From: M2408 sp040386975
GTDB taxonomy: Bacteria > Bacteroidota > Bacteroidia > Flavobacteriales_D > Crocinitomicaceae
Length of the DNA stretch: 64,000 nucleotides
NCBI GenBank assembly: GCA_040386975.1
Contig: JAZKEO010000006.1
Span: 62,001-126,000 of the forward strand
Direction: 5' to 3'
How positions within the stretch are numbered: position 1 is the stretch's first letter; each line of letters starts with the position of its first letter. The notes under the pieces were generated by a model. It made no database searches. It was not told the DNA's origin and saw nothing but the letters and a program-made list of their open reading frames with translations. The position numbers were made by a program, and so were the translations under genes. This document shows positions 24,644 through 33,309 of the stretch, piece by piece.

Positions 24644-25105
24644 ATGGCAGGTTTAGTAGGTGAATACGAAGTACGTTTGGACAATAAAGGTCGCTTCATG
24701 TTTCCATCAGCATTGAGGAAGCAACTTTCTCCTACTGCCCAAGAAAATTTTATGCTTAACAAAGGTTTTGAAGATTGTTTGTCACTTTACCCAATGAATG
24801 AATGGGAGAAATTGAGTGCTAAACTTTCAAAAATGAACCTGTTTAAACCTAAAAACAGAATGTTCTACCGATTATTTCACCAAGGTGCGAAAGCACTTGC
24901 CTTGGATGGAGCTGGTAGAATCTTAGTTCCCGTTACCTTGATGGAACGTGTAGGTTTAGACAAAGACGTGATGCTTATTGCATACAACGATCGCATAGAA
25001 ATTTGGGACAAAACCAAATACTTCAATTTGATTGAAGAGAACATAACTGACTTCGCTGATTTGGCGGATGAAGTAATGGGTGATTTGGGAAATGACGACG
25101 AATAA
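24644..25105 (+). CDS. mraZ: transcriptional regulator MraZ
   Basis: 153 aa with two SpoVT-AbrB-like MraZ domains: GEYEVRLDNKGRFMFPSALRK near the start and ALALDGAGRILVPVTLMERVGLDKDVMLI in the second half, with DxKGR/DGAGR signatures. A longer frame begins at 24542, but MAGLVGEYEV at 24644 is the typical N-terminus and the extra 34 residues look non-coding (the putative operator lies within them). First gene of the dcw cluster; it overlaps rsmH by 14 bp. Confidence 0.95.
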   Translation: MAGLVGEYEVRLDNKGRFMFPSALRKQLSPTAQENFMLNKGFEDCLSLYPMNEWEKLSAKLSKMNLFKPKNRMFYRLFHQGAKALALDGAGRILVPVTLMERVGLDKDVMLIAYNDRIEIWDKTKYFNLIEENITDFADLADEVMGDLGNDDE

Positions 25106-26012
25106 AGATATATATCACATACCAGTAATGCTTGACGCTTGTTTGGACGGATTAAACATTAATCCTTCAGGTGTTTATGTTGACGTAACCTTTGGTGGTG
25201 GCGGACATTCCCGTGAAATTTTCAAAAAATTAAATCCGGAAGGGAAATTAATTGTTTTTGATCAAGATCCTGATGCTCAAAAAAATGCGTGGGACGCACC
25301 GAATTTCATCTTTGTTGCTTCAAACTTTTCTTTTTTAAAAAATCATTTACGTGTTTTAGGAATTCCGCAAGTTGACGGAATTTTAGCCGATTTAGGAGTT
25401 TCTTCACATCAATTTGATGCTGGAACGCGTGGTTTTTCAATTCGTAGCAACGATGATTTAGACATGCGTATGAATCAGCATGGTGATTTAACGGCAAAAG
25501 TAATCGTCAACACCTACGCTGAAAACGAATTAATCAGAATTTTAAGAAAATACGGTGAACTTGATTTCCCAGGGAAAATTGCAGGAACAATTTGTCGTGC
25601 CAGAATCAAAGGTAAAATCAATACAACAGGAGATTTAATAGCTATTCTTGAAACAATTGCTCCAAAATTCAAAGAACATAAATATTACGCTCAAATTTTC
25701 CAGGCAATAAGAATGGAAGTAAATCAAGAAATTGATGTACTCGAGAAATTCTTGTTGCAAACAGCAGAAGTTTTAAAACCTGGAGGAAGATTGGTTGTGA
25801 TGTCATACCATTCTTTAGAAGATCGTTTGGTGAAAAACTTCATGAAACGAGGAAATTTGGATGGAACAATAGAAAAAGATTTTTACGGAAATGTCTTAAA
25901 ACCATTTTCAGAAATATATAGAAAACCAATTTCACCAAACGAGGAAGAGATTGAAGTGAATTCACGTGCGAGAAGTGCAAAATTAAGAGTGGCTGAAAGA
26001 AGTAATGGATAA
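25092..26012 (+). CDS. rsmH: 16S rRNA (cytosine(1402)-N(4))-methyltransferase
   Basis: 306 aa. N-terminal YHIPVMLDACLDGL, SAM-binding VDVTFGGGGHSREI, DGILADLGVSSHQFD and C-terminal VVMSYHSLEDRLVKNFMK with SRARSAKLRVAER, all diagnostic. Methylates C1402 of 16S rRNA in the small-subunit decoding centre. Start taken at 25092 (MTTNKDIYHIPVML) rather than 25080; both overlap the end of mraZ. Followed by the FtsL-like gene with an 8-bp overlap. Confidence 0.97.
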   Translation: MTTNKDIYHIPVMLDACLDGLNINPSGVYVDVTFGGGGHSREIFKKLNPEGKLIVFDQDPDAQKNAWDAPNFIFVASNFSFLKNHLRVLGIPQVDGILADLGVSSHQFDAGTRGFSIRSNDDLDMRMNQHGDLTAKVIVNTYAENELIRILRKYGELDFPGKIAGTICRARIKGKINTTGDLIAILETIAPKFKEHKYYAQIFQAIRMEVNQEIDVLEKFLLQTAEVLKPGGRLVVMSYHSLEDRLVKNFMKRGNLDGTIEKDFYGNVLKPFSEIYRKPISPNEEEIEVNSRARSAKLRVAERSNG

Positions 26013-26421
26013 TCAATACATCGACAAAGACGAATTAGCTGCGCAAGAAGAACAAAACGCAAAAAAGCAGAAACCACCAAAGGAAAAAAAACCACGTGGT
26101 AAAGCGAGTATTTTGGTTCAGATCTTAAACGGTGAAATTTTGACCAAAGACTTGGTTTTAAACAATTTGGGTTTCGTTTTTTTCTGTGTTTTGCTATTGA
26201 TTTTGTTAGTAGCAAAAGGATATTACGGAAAACAATTGACCAAAGATATTGATACTTCTTTAAAAAGATTAGATGCCACAACAGCAGAATACGTGGAATC
26301 GAAAGCAAAATTGGAGGAAAAGACAAAACGCTTCGAATTAGTAAGAAAATTAGAACCAAGAGGATTAAAAGAGACAACGAAGCCTGCAAAGGTTATTAGA
26401 ATTAAAACAGGAAAAGAATAA
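26005..26421 (+). CDS. FtsL-like cell division protein
   Basis: 138 aa. A charged, Lys-rich cytosolic tail (1-45) and one transmembrane helix (about 54-73, NLGFVFFCVLLLILLVAKGY) precede a periplasmic coiled coil (about 80-115). This is the topology and gene position (between rsmH and ftsI) of FtsL in Bacteroidota; the sequence itself is weakly conserved. It would join FtsQ and a FtsB-like partner in the divisome. The N-terminal tail, longer than that of E. coli FtsL, is normal in this phylum. Confidence 0.8.
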   Translation: MDNQYIDKDELAAQEEQNAKKQKPPKEKKPRGKASILVQILNGEILTKDLVLNNLGFVFFCVLLLILLVAKGYYGKQLTKDIDTSLKRLDATTAEYVESKAKLEEKTKRFELVRKLEPRGLKETTKPAKVIRIKTGKE

Positions 26422-26431
26422 AAAGTATTTA

Positions 26432-26482
26432 GTGATTAGTTGTTAGTGCTTAGAAATACACTAAGCACTAACAACTAATCAC
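26432..26482. repeat. 22-bp perfect inverted repeat between ftsL and ftsI
   Basis: Arms 26432-26453 and 26461-26482 are perfectly complementary over 22 bp with a 7-nt loop (AAATACA). The left arm begins GTGATTAGTTGTTAG. There is no T-run after it, so it is not a classical terminator; it may be a mobile palindromic element or an RNA processing/stability hairpin inside the operon message. Confidence 0.75.
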
Positions 26483-26497
26483 CACTGACTAAAAGAA

Positions 26498-28621
26498 ATG
26501 AAAGAAAAAAAAGACATATTATGGAGAGTTTACCTGATTTATTTCGGGTTTGTCATCATTATGTGTATCGTTATCGGTAAAACTTTTTCTATTCAGGCTG
26601 AAGGTGTGAAATCCGTTTTGATTGGAAGTACAAGCGATGAGAAAATTCCAACAAGAACAGTAAAACGTATTCCACGTCGTGGAGAAGTCTTAGATATCAA
26701 CCACACTCCTTTGATTACTTCCGTTTCATTTTTTGAAATCCACATGGATCCAACAGTTTGTAAGCAAGAAGATTTTGACAACAATATCATGGAGTTGAGT
26801 CAAAAATTAAGCGAACTTTTTCCAGAAATGTCGGCTAGAGAATATGAAACACACATTCGTCGTGGAAGACAAAGAGGAAACCGTTATTTATTGATAAAAC
26901 GTAAAGCAACTAATTACCAACGTAATATGTTGCGTTCTTTCCCAATTTTTAATTTGGGAAGAAACAAAGGTGGTTTAATTGATTTAGAGGAAACGATTAT
27001 CCGTAAACGGCCACACGGAGAATTATTGAAAAGAACTTTAGGTTATTATAAAAAAACAAATCAAGAAGAATTACGTGTCGGTATCGAAGGTGCTTTTCAT
27101 GAATATTTGGTGGGTGAACCAGGTTTAGAAATCGAGCAAAAAATCTCGACTGGTTGGAAAAAAACAGGACAAATTGTAAAAGATGCCGTTGAAGGGGCAA
27201 ATGTTGTAACAACAATTGATAAGGGAATTCAAGAAGTTGCTCACTCAGAATTGATGAAACAATTGAAAGAACAAGGTGCAAAAAGCGGCTCTGTTATTGT
27301 GATGGACGTGAAAACAGGTTATGTAAAAGCTATTGTAAACTTGACTTTAGCACCTGATGGAGATTATTACGAATTGTATAATCAAGCAATTGGAACAAAA
27401 GAAGTTCCAGGTTCAACATTCAAGTTAGCGGCTTTGATGGCAGCTTTGGAAGACAATAAAATTGATCTAAATGACACTGTTGAAACAGCAACAAAATATA
27501 CGTATTACGGAGACAATACCTTAAATGAAGCACATAATAATTATTATGGAAGAGTAACAATAAAGCGTGCTTTTGAACTTTCTTCAAATGTAATTTCCCG
27601 CGTCATTTTTAATGCTTACAAAAACGAGCCGACTACTTTTGTTGACCGCTTAAAATCTTTTGGTTTGGGCGAACCTTTAGGTTTGGATTTAGTAGGTGAG
27701 CCAACACCAACACTTTATGCTCCAGGTTCTCCAAATTGGTCGGGAATTTCTTTAGCTTGGATGTCTGTTGGTTATGAAGTGCAACAAACACCAATGCAAA
27801 CCTTGGCTTTTTACAATGCCGTTGCAAATAATGGTAAAATGGTTAAACCACAATTTGTAAAAGAAATTACGAGAGGTTCAGAAGTTGTAAAATATTTCAG
27901 ACCAATCGTTTTAAAGCAAAAAATTTGTTCTGATAGAACCTTGGGTCTTTTGCAATCTTGCTTAGAAGGTGTAATGAAAACCGGAACAGGGAAAAGATTA
28001 ACTTCTTCTTACTTTGATATTGCTGGGAAAACGGGTACTGCAGAGATTTTGAACGACAACAATCAATACGGAGCGAAAGGTGAGAAAAAATATTTAGCAT
28101 CTTTTGTTGGTTATTTTCCTGTTCAAGATCCAATGTATTCGTGCATTGTTTCTATTTCAGCTTCAGGAGAAAATATTTATGGTGCAACTGTTTCGGGAAC
28201 TGTGTTTTCAGCTATTGCAAACAAGGTTTACGCAACAAGTTTAAAATACCACAGAGCTATAAATGAAACGAATAAACGCATTTATACTGCTCCGTATTCA
28301 AAAGATGGAAATCGATATGATCTTCAAAAAATATTAAATTATTTGGGTGTAAAATACATTCAAAATCCAATTGCTGATGCTTCTCACGAAGAATGGGTTT
28401 CAACAGTAGCAAATGACAAGCAAGTGGAATTTTCAAAACGCTATGTTGGGAAAAATACGGTTCCAAATGTTCTTGGAATGTCGGCAAAAGATGCGGTCTA
28501 TTTAATTGAAAACACAGGAATGAATGCGCGATTAAATGGCTTTGGGAAAGTAGTAAAACAAACCGTTCCAGCTGGTTCAATGATTTTTAAAGGCGGTTTG
28601 ATAGAGTTAACATTAGAATAA
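26498..28621 (+). CDS. ftsI: peptidoglycan D,D-transpeptidase FtsI (PBP3) with PASTA domain
   Basis: 707 aa. One N-terminal transmembrane helix (about 9-28), a PBP dimerisation domain (about 50-220, RGEVLDINHTPL), then the transpeptidase with active Ser306 in S-T-F-K (306-309), S-S-N (362-364) and K-T-G (511-513). A single PASTA domain closes the protein (about 643-707, NTVPNVLGMSAKDAVYLIENTG). Cross-links septal peptidoglycan in the periplasm. Start ATG at 26498, stop abutting the murE ATG at 28622. Confidence 0.95.
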   Translation: MKEKKDILWRVYLIYFGFVIIMCIVIGKTFSIQAEGVKSVLIGSTSDEKIPTRTVKRIPRRGEVLDINHTPLITSVSFFEIHMDPTVCKQEDFDNNIMELSQKLSELFPEMSAREYETHIRRGRQRGNRYLLIKRKATNYQRNMLRSFPIFNLGRNKGGLIDLEETIIRKRPHGELLKRTLGYYKKTNQEELRVGIEGAFHEYLVGEPGLEIEQKISTGWKKTGQIVKDAVEGANVVTTIDKGIQEVAHSELMKQLKEQGAKSGSVIVMDVKTGYVKAIVNLTLAPDGDYYELYNQAIGTKEVPGSTFKLAALMAALEDNKIDLNDTVETATKYTYYGDNTLNEAHNNYYGRVTIKRAFELSSNVISRVIFNAYKNEPTTFVDRLKSFGLGEPLGLDLVGEPTPTLYAPGSPNWSGISLAWMSVGYEVQQTPMQTLAFYNAVANNGKMVKPQFVKEITRGSEVVKYFRPIVLKQKICSDRTLGLLQSCLEGVMKTGTGKRLTSSYFDIAGKTGTAEILNDNNQYGAKGEKKYLASFVGYFPVQDPMYSCIVSISASGENIYGATVSGTVFSAIANKVYATSLKYHRAINETNKRIYTAPYSKDGNRYDLQKILNYLGVKYIQNPIADASHEEWVSTVANDKQVEFSKRYVGKNTVPNVLGMSAKDAVYLIENTGMNARLNGFGKVVKQTVPAGSMIFKGGLIELTLE

Positions 28622-30079
28622 ATGAAAAGTTTAAAAGACATATTAGTTGGCGTTTCTTATGAATTAGTTTCTGGTTCATTGGAAAATGATGTTGCGGAAT
28701 TAAACTTTGATTCCCGCAAAGCGAAAGCGTCTTCTGTATTTTTTGCGATTAACGGAACAACGGTTGATGGACACAACTTCATTTCTCAAGTTGTTGAAAA
28801 GGGCTGTGAAATAATTGTTTGTGAAAAAGCAATTCAGAACACAAAAATTACTCAAATTGTTGTTAAAGATTCAGCCGAAGCTTTGGGTTTAATGGCTTCC
28901 AATTTTTATGATAATCCATCTCACGATTTAACTTTAGTAGGAGTTACGGGAACAAATGGAAAAACAACAACAACAACTTTGTTACACCAATTGTTTATGA
29001 ACTTGGGTTACAAAGTTGGTCTGTTATCGACTGTAGTAAACAAAATTGGGAATAAAGACATTGTTTCAACACATACAACTCCAAATCCAATCGACTTGAA
29101 TCGTTTGCTTTCAGAAATGTTGGCTGAAGGTTGTTCGCATTGTTTTATGGAAGTGAGTTCACACGCTATCATACAAGGTAGAATTGCTGGTTTGAAATTT
29201 AAAGGTGGAGTTTTCACTAACATCACGCACGATCATTTGGATTATCACGGAACCTTTCAAGAATACATCAAAGCGAAAAAACGCTTTTTTGATGTTTTAG
29301 GAAACGATGCTTTTGCTTTGACAAACATTGATGACAAAAATGGAATGGTGATGTTGCAAAACACAAAAGCAAAAAAATATTCCTATGCTTTAAAAACACC
29401 TTCTGACTTCAAAGCAAAAGTGATTGAAAACCAATTTTCTGGTTTGGTTTTAAGTATCAATGGAACAGAACTTTGGACACGTTTGATTGGAGATTTCAAC
29501 GCTTATAATTTATTGGCTGTTTATGGAGTCGCTATGCTTTTAGAGGAAGACAAGATTGAAGTTTTAACCATCATTTCAAAATTGGAATCGGTTGCTGGAA
29601 GATTTCAATATTTTCAATCAAAAACAGGAATTATTGCGATTGTTGATTATGCTCATACTCCTGATGCTTTGGAAAATGTGTTAAAAACAGTTTCAAACAT
29701 TCGCACCAAAAATGAAACAGTTTATACGGTAATCGGTTGTGGCGGAGATAGAGATAAAAGTAAACGTCCAAAAATGGCAGGAATAGCATGTGAATTGAGC
29801 GATAAAGTGATCATTACATCAGATAATCCGCGTTCGGAAGATCCTGCAACGATTATCGAAGAAATGTTAACTGGAGTTGAAGGACAATATTACAAGAAAA
29901 CACTTTCAATTCAAGATAGAGAACAAGCAATCAAAACAGCTGTTTCCATGGCTGATGCAAAAGACATTATTTTAATTGCAGGGAAAGGTCACGAAACATA
30001 CCAAGAAATTAAAGGAGTAAAGCACGACTTTGATGATTTAAAAATTGTAAAAGAATTATTTGAAAAACTGGAAAAATAA
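28622..30079 (+). CDS. murE: UDP-N-acetylmuramoyl-tripeptide synthetase MurE
   Basis: 485 aa. ATP-binding GVTGTNGKTTTTTLL (about 109-123), HTTPNP, FTNITHDHLDYHG, and the C-terminal Mur ligase domain. The specificity signature DNPRSEDP (401-408) has Arg404, which in this family marks addition of meso-diaminopimelate rather than lysine. The ATG follows the ftsI stop with no gap. Cytosolic step of peptidoglycan precursor synthesis. Confidence 0.96.
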   Translation: MKSLKDILVGVSYELVSGSLENDVAELNFDSRKAKASSVFFAINGTTVDGHNFISQVVEKGCEIIVCEKAIQNTKITQIVVKDSAEALGLMASNFYDNPSHDLTLVGVTGTNGKTTTTTLLHQLFMNLGYKVGLLSTVVNKIGNKDIVSTHTTPNPIDLNRLLSEMLAEGCSHCFMEVSSHAIIQGRIAGLKFKGGVFTNITHDHLDYHGTFQEYIKAKKRFFDVLGNDAFALTNIDDKNGMVMLQNTKAKKYSYALKTPSDFKAKVIENQFSGLVLSINGTELWTRLIGDFNAYNLLAVYGVAMLLEEDKIEVLTIISKLESVAGRFQYFQSKTGIIAIVDYAHTPDALENVLKTVSNIRTKNETVYTVIGCGGDRDKSKRPKMAGIACELSDKVIITSDNPRSEDPATIIEEMLTGVEGQYYKKTLSIQDREQAIKTAVSMADAKDIILIAGKGHETYQEIKGVKHDFDDLKIVKELFEKLEK

Positions 30080-30084
30080 ACAAT

Positions 30085-30148
30085 AGTGAAAAGTGAAGAA
30101 CGAAAAGTGAAAAACGCACTCTTAACTCTTAACTCTTAACTCTTAACT
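30085..30148 (+). repeat. low-complexity spacer with (CTTAACT)x4 between murE and mraY
   Basis: Four perfect tandem copies of the heptamer CTTAACT fill 30121-30148, preceded by imperfect repeats of the word AGTGAAAA/GTGAAGAA (30085-30115). Related words in opposite orientation (TTTAACTTTTAACTCTTCAC) occur at 42423-42442 in the ysxC spacer. No coding potential. Confidence 0.7.
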
Positions 30149-30157
30149 TAAAAATAA

Positions 30158-31405
30158 ATGTTATATTACTTATTCGATTATTTAGAATCTTTGAATTTCC
30201 CAGGAGCGGGATTATTTCAATTTATTTCGTTCAGAGCATCTTTTGCTTTGATTACTTCTTTGATTATTTCAATCTTATTTGGAAAACGTTTAATCAATTT
30301 ACTTCGCAGACAACAAATCGGTGAAACGGTTCGTGATTTAGGTTTGGCTGGACAAATTGAAAAATCAGGTACACCAACAATGGGTGGTTTAATCATTTTG
30401 AGTGCGATTATCATTCCAACTTTATTGTTTGCAAAATTACATAACGTGTATGTAATTACCATGTTGGTTGCAACAGTTTGGCTTGGAGCAATTGGATTCA
30501 TAGATGATTACATCAAAGTTTTCAAAAAAAATAAAGAGGGTTTAAAAGGTAAGTTTAAAGTTGTAGGTCAAATTGGAGTTGGAATTATTGTTGGTTGTAT
30601 TTTATATTTTAGCTCTGATGTGAAAGTTCACAAACGTGTTCCAATTAGTCATAAGCTAACAGCTGATGAAACTTTAGTAACACACAAACACGCCGATTTC
30701 AATAAAGATTCGACTACAAAATGGATTGAAACGCGCGATATGACAACCACGATTCCTTTCATTAAAGGAAATGAATTTAATTACAACTGGATGATTGGAG
30801 ATATCGATAAATCTTACGGCTGGTTGTTGTTTATTCCTTTGGTAATTTTTATTGTGATTGCCGTCTCAAATGGAGCAAATATGACGGATGGTTTGGACGG
30901 TTTGGCTTCTGGAACATCTGCCATTATTGGAATTGCTTTGGCTGTTTTTGCTTACGTTTCTTCAAATATTCGTTTTTCAGACTATCTAGACGTGATGTAT
31001 ATTCCGATGGCGGAAGAAATGGTAATTTTTATAGCAGCCTTTGTTGGAGCTTGTGTTGGTTTTATGTGGTACAATTCTTATCCTGCCCAAGTTTTCATGG
31101 GAGATACAGGAAGTTTGGCTTTAGGTGGAATCATTGCTGTTTTTGCCATTTCAATCCGTAAAGAATTATTGATTCCAGTTTTATGTGGTGTTTTCTTAAT
31201 CGAAAATTTATCTGTAATCATGCAAGTTGGATACTTCAAATTCACCAAAAAACGATACGGAGAAGGACGAAGAATTTTCCTCATGGCTCCATTGCATCAC
31301 CATTACCAAAAAAAGGGAATTCACGAAGCTAAAATCGTTTCTCGCTTTTGGATTGTTGCAGTTTTATTAGCGGTAATAACAATTGTAACATTGAAATTAA
31401 GATAA
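30158..31405 (+). CDS. mraY: phospho-N-acetylmuramoyl-pentapeptide-transferase MraY
   Basis: 415 aa integral membrane protein with about ten helices. Family signatures: GTPTMGGLIIL, FIDDYIKVFKKNKEGLKGKFK (catalytic Asp pair), NMTDGLDGLASG and APLHHHYQKKG near the end. Transfers phospho-MurNAc-pentapeptide to undecaprenyl phosphate, forming lipid I. It is longer than the E. coli enzyme (about 360 aa) because of a hydrophilic periplasmic-side insert (about 155-205, HKHADFNKDSTTKWIETRDM), a feature seen in Bacteroidota MraY. Confidence 0.96.
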   Translation: MLYYLFDYLESLNFPGAGLFQFISFRASFALITSLIISILFGKRLINLLRRQQIGETVRDLGLAGQIEKSGTPTMGGLIILSAIIIPTLLFAKLHNVYVITMLVATVWLGAIGFIDDYIKVFKKNKEGLKGKFKVVGQIGVGIIVGCILYFSSDVKVHKRVPISHKLTADETLVTHKHADFNKDSTTKWIETRDMTTTIPFIKGNEFNYNWMIGDIDKSYGWLLFIPLVIFIVIAVSNGANMTDGLDGLASGTSAIIGIALAVFAYVSSNIRFSDYLDVMYIPMAEEMVIFIAAFVGACVGFMWYNSYPAQVFMGDTGSLALGGIIAVFAISIRKELLIPVLCGVFLIENLSVIMQVGYFKFTKKRYGEGRRIFLMAPLHHHYQKKGIHEAKIVSRFWIVAVLLAVITIVTLKLR

Positions 31406-31439
31406 TATTTTACCCAAATAGATAAGTAAATAATAATAA

Positions 31440-32780
31440 ATGCAAGAAAACAAAAAAATAGCAATTTTAGGAGCAGGTGAAAGTGGTGTTGGTACTGCTT
31501 ATTTGGCTGTGCAACAAGGTTGGAATGTTTTTGTTTCGGATTTTGGAAATATTAAAAAGGAATACAAAGAAGAACTTGAAAGCTTAAAGATTGATTGGGA
31601 AGAAGGAAAACACGATTTTGAACGCATTTTAAATGTTGATTTAATCGTAAAATCTCCAGGAATTTCTCCTAAAACAGAAATCATCAAACAAGCTAAAGCT
31701 AAGGGAATCAAAATTGTTTCTGAAATTGAATTTGCAGGAAAATACAATAAGGCTAAGACAATTTGTATCACAGGAAGTAATGGAAAAACGACAACAACCA
31801 TGTTAACTTACCATGTTTTAAAAAAAGCAGGATTTAAAGTTGGTTTGGCTGGAAATGTTGGTAAAAGTTTCGCCAAACAAGTTGCAACAGAAGATTTTGA
31901 TTGGTATGTGTTGGAATTAAGTAGTTTCCAATTGGACGATATGTTTGATTTTAAAGCAGATATTTCTATGCTTTTAAACATTAGTCCAGACCATTTAGAC
32001 CGCTACAATTACGAAATGCAAAATTACGTTGATTCGAAGATGCGCATTATTCAAAATCAAACAGAAAACGATTATTTCATATACAACGCTGATGATGAGG
32101 TAATTGTAAAAGAAATAAATAAGAAGATGACGAAGGTACAAAAATTACCTTTTTCAATAAAAACAAAACAAGAGCATGGTGCTTTTGCAGATGATAAACA
32201 AATAACAATTAATATAAAAGAACAATTCATTATGTCAATCCACGATTTAGCACTAAAGGGTAAACACAACACCCAAAACACACTCGCTTCTGGTTTAGCA
32301 GCTCGAGTTCTTGACATTCGTAACGAACTTGTTAGAGAAAGTTTTTCTGACTTCGTAAACGTTGAACACCGCTTGGAATTCGTAGCGAAAGTTAACGGAA
32401 TCGAATTCATTAACGATTCAAAAGCAACAAACATCAATTCAGCTTGGTTTGCCTTAGAAAGCATGGAAAAACCAACCGTTTGGATCGTTGGTGGAGTTGA
32501 TAAAGGAAACGATTATTCCGAACTTCAAGCTTTAGTTAAAGACAAAGTAAAAGCAATCATTTGTTTGGGAACTGATAATCAAAAAATCATCGATTTCTTT
32601 TCAGCTGATGTAGAAACAATTGTTGAAGCAAAATCTGCTTTAGAAGCTGTAGCTTACGGTTACCGTTTGGCTAAAAAAGACGAAACAGTTCTACTTTCTC
32701 CTGCCTGTGCAAGTTTTGATTTATTCGAGAACTATGAAGACAGAGGAAATCAGTTTAAAAACGCTGTAAGATCTCTTTAA
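31440..32780 (+). CDS. murD: UDP-N-acetylmuramoylalanine--D-glutamate ligase MurD
   Basis: 446 aa. N-terminal Rossmann-like domain (IAILGAGESGVGTA), central ATPase with ITGSNGKTTTTMLTYH and NISPDHLDRY, and the C-terminal domain with INDSKATNINSAWFAL, VWIVGGVDKGNDY and LLSPACASFDLFENYEDRG. Cytosolic addition of D-Glu to UDP-MurNAc-L-Ala. The next gene appears to be a diverged stand-alone copy of this C-terminal domain. Confidence 0.96.
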   Translation: MQENKKIAILGAGESGVGTAYLAVQQGWNVFVSDFGNIKKEYKEELESLKIDWEEGKHDFERILNVDLIVKSPGISPKTEIIKQAKAKGIKIVSEIEFAGKYNKAKTICITGSNGKTTTTMLTYHVLKKAGFKVGLAGNVGKSFAKQVATEDFDWYVLELSSFQLDDMFDFKADISMLLNISPDHLDRYNYEMQNYVDSKMRIIQNQTENDYFIYNADDEVIVKEINKKMTKVQKLPFSIKTKQEHGAFADDKQITINIKEQFIMSIHDLALKGKHNTQNTLASGLAARVLDIRNELVRESFSDFVNVEHRLEFVAKVNGIEFINDSKATNINSAWFALESMEKPTVWIVGGVDKGNDYSELQALVKDKVKAIICLGTDNQKIIDFFSADVETIVEAKSALEAVAYGYRLAKKDETVLLSPACASFDLFENYEDRGNQFKNAVRSL

Positions 32781-32822
32781 AAAAGTCTTATGTCTTTTAT
32801 CTTATGTCTAAAAGTCTAATGT

Positions 32823-33299
32823 ATGGATTCAATAAAAAATAAACTTAATCTCTCGGAGCAACTTTTACAAGCTCGTCAGCAACAATTAGAAAATCAAGTT
32901 GTTGGTGCTTTGCGTTCGCATGGAAAATTGTGGGGAATGGATGTTTTTACATGGTACAAACCAAGTTTGTATGAATTGGAAAATACCCTATCAAGTTTCC
33001 CTGCTCCAATTTTTTGGTTTGCAAACGAACAAGATATTTTAAAATTGTTGAAAGAAGAAACATATTGGTTGAATAATGTGAATTTGATTTGTTCACATGA
33101 TAAAGCCGGTTTCAAATTGCCAAATGAAATTTTGGACGGAGTAAAAACAGTTCTTGGAACAGCAAAAATTGAAGACGCACTAGAGCTTTTGAAAGTATTA
33201 AAAAAACCGCAAGGAATTTTATTATTTACAAGTTCTGGTCCAGATTGGCATGTTGCAAAAGATAAATTTGAATCCTTTTTAGAGATTCATCAAAAATAA
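32823..33299 (+). CDS. unknown protein resembling an isolated MurD C-terminal domain
   Basis: 158 aa, no signal or membrane segment. After a helical N-terminus (1-45), residues about 57-155 follow the order of the MurD C-terminal domain: PIFWFANEQDILKLLKEE (cf. TVWIVGGVDKGNDYSEL), VNLICSH (cf. KAIICLG), KTVLGTAKIEDALELLKVLKKP (cf. ETIVEAKSALEAVAYGYRLAKK) and GILLFTSSGPDW....KFESFL (cf. TVLLSPACASFD....QFKNAV). The catalytic residues of MurD are not kept. It sits between murD and ftsW, 10 bp before the latter, so it is a dcw operon member. I infer divergence after partial duplication of murD; function unknown. Confidence 0.6.
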   Translation: MDSIKNKLNLSEQLLQARQQQLENQVVGALRSHGKLWGMDVFTWYKPSLYELENTLSSFPAPIFWFANEQDILKLLKEETYWLNNVNLICSHDKAGFKLPNEILDGVKTVLGTAKIEDALELLKVLKKPQGILLFTSSGPDWHVAKDKFESFLEIHQK

Positions 33300-33309
33300 T
33301 TTAGATTAA

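Noticed and set aside
25883..26389. 168-codon minus-strand open frame
   Set aside because: Antisense to rsmH and the FtsL-like gene and rich in Leu/Ser/Arg as expected of an antisense shadow.
30121..30148. Heptamer array as a CRISPR
   Set aside because: Units are 7 bp, directly adjacent, with no spacers and no cas genes nearby.
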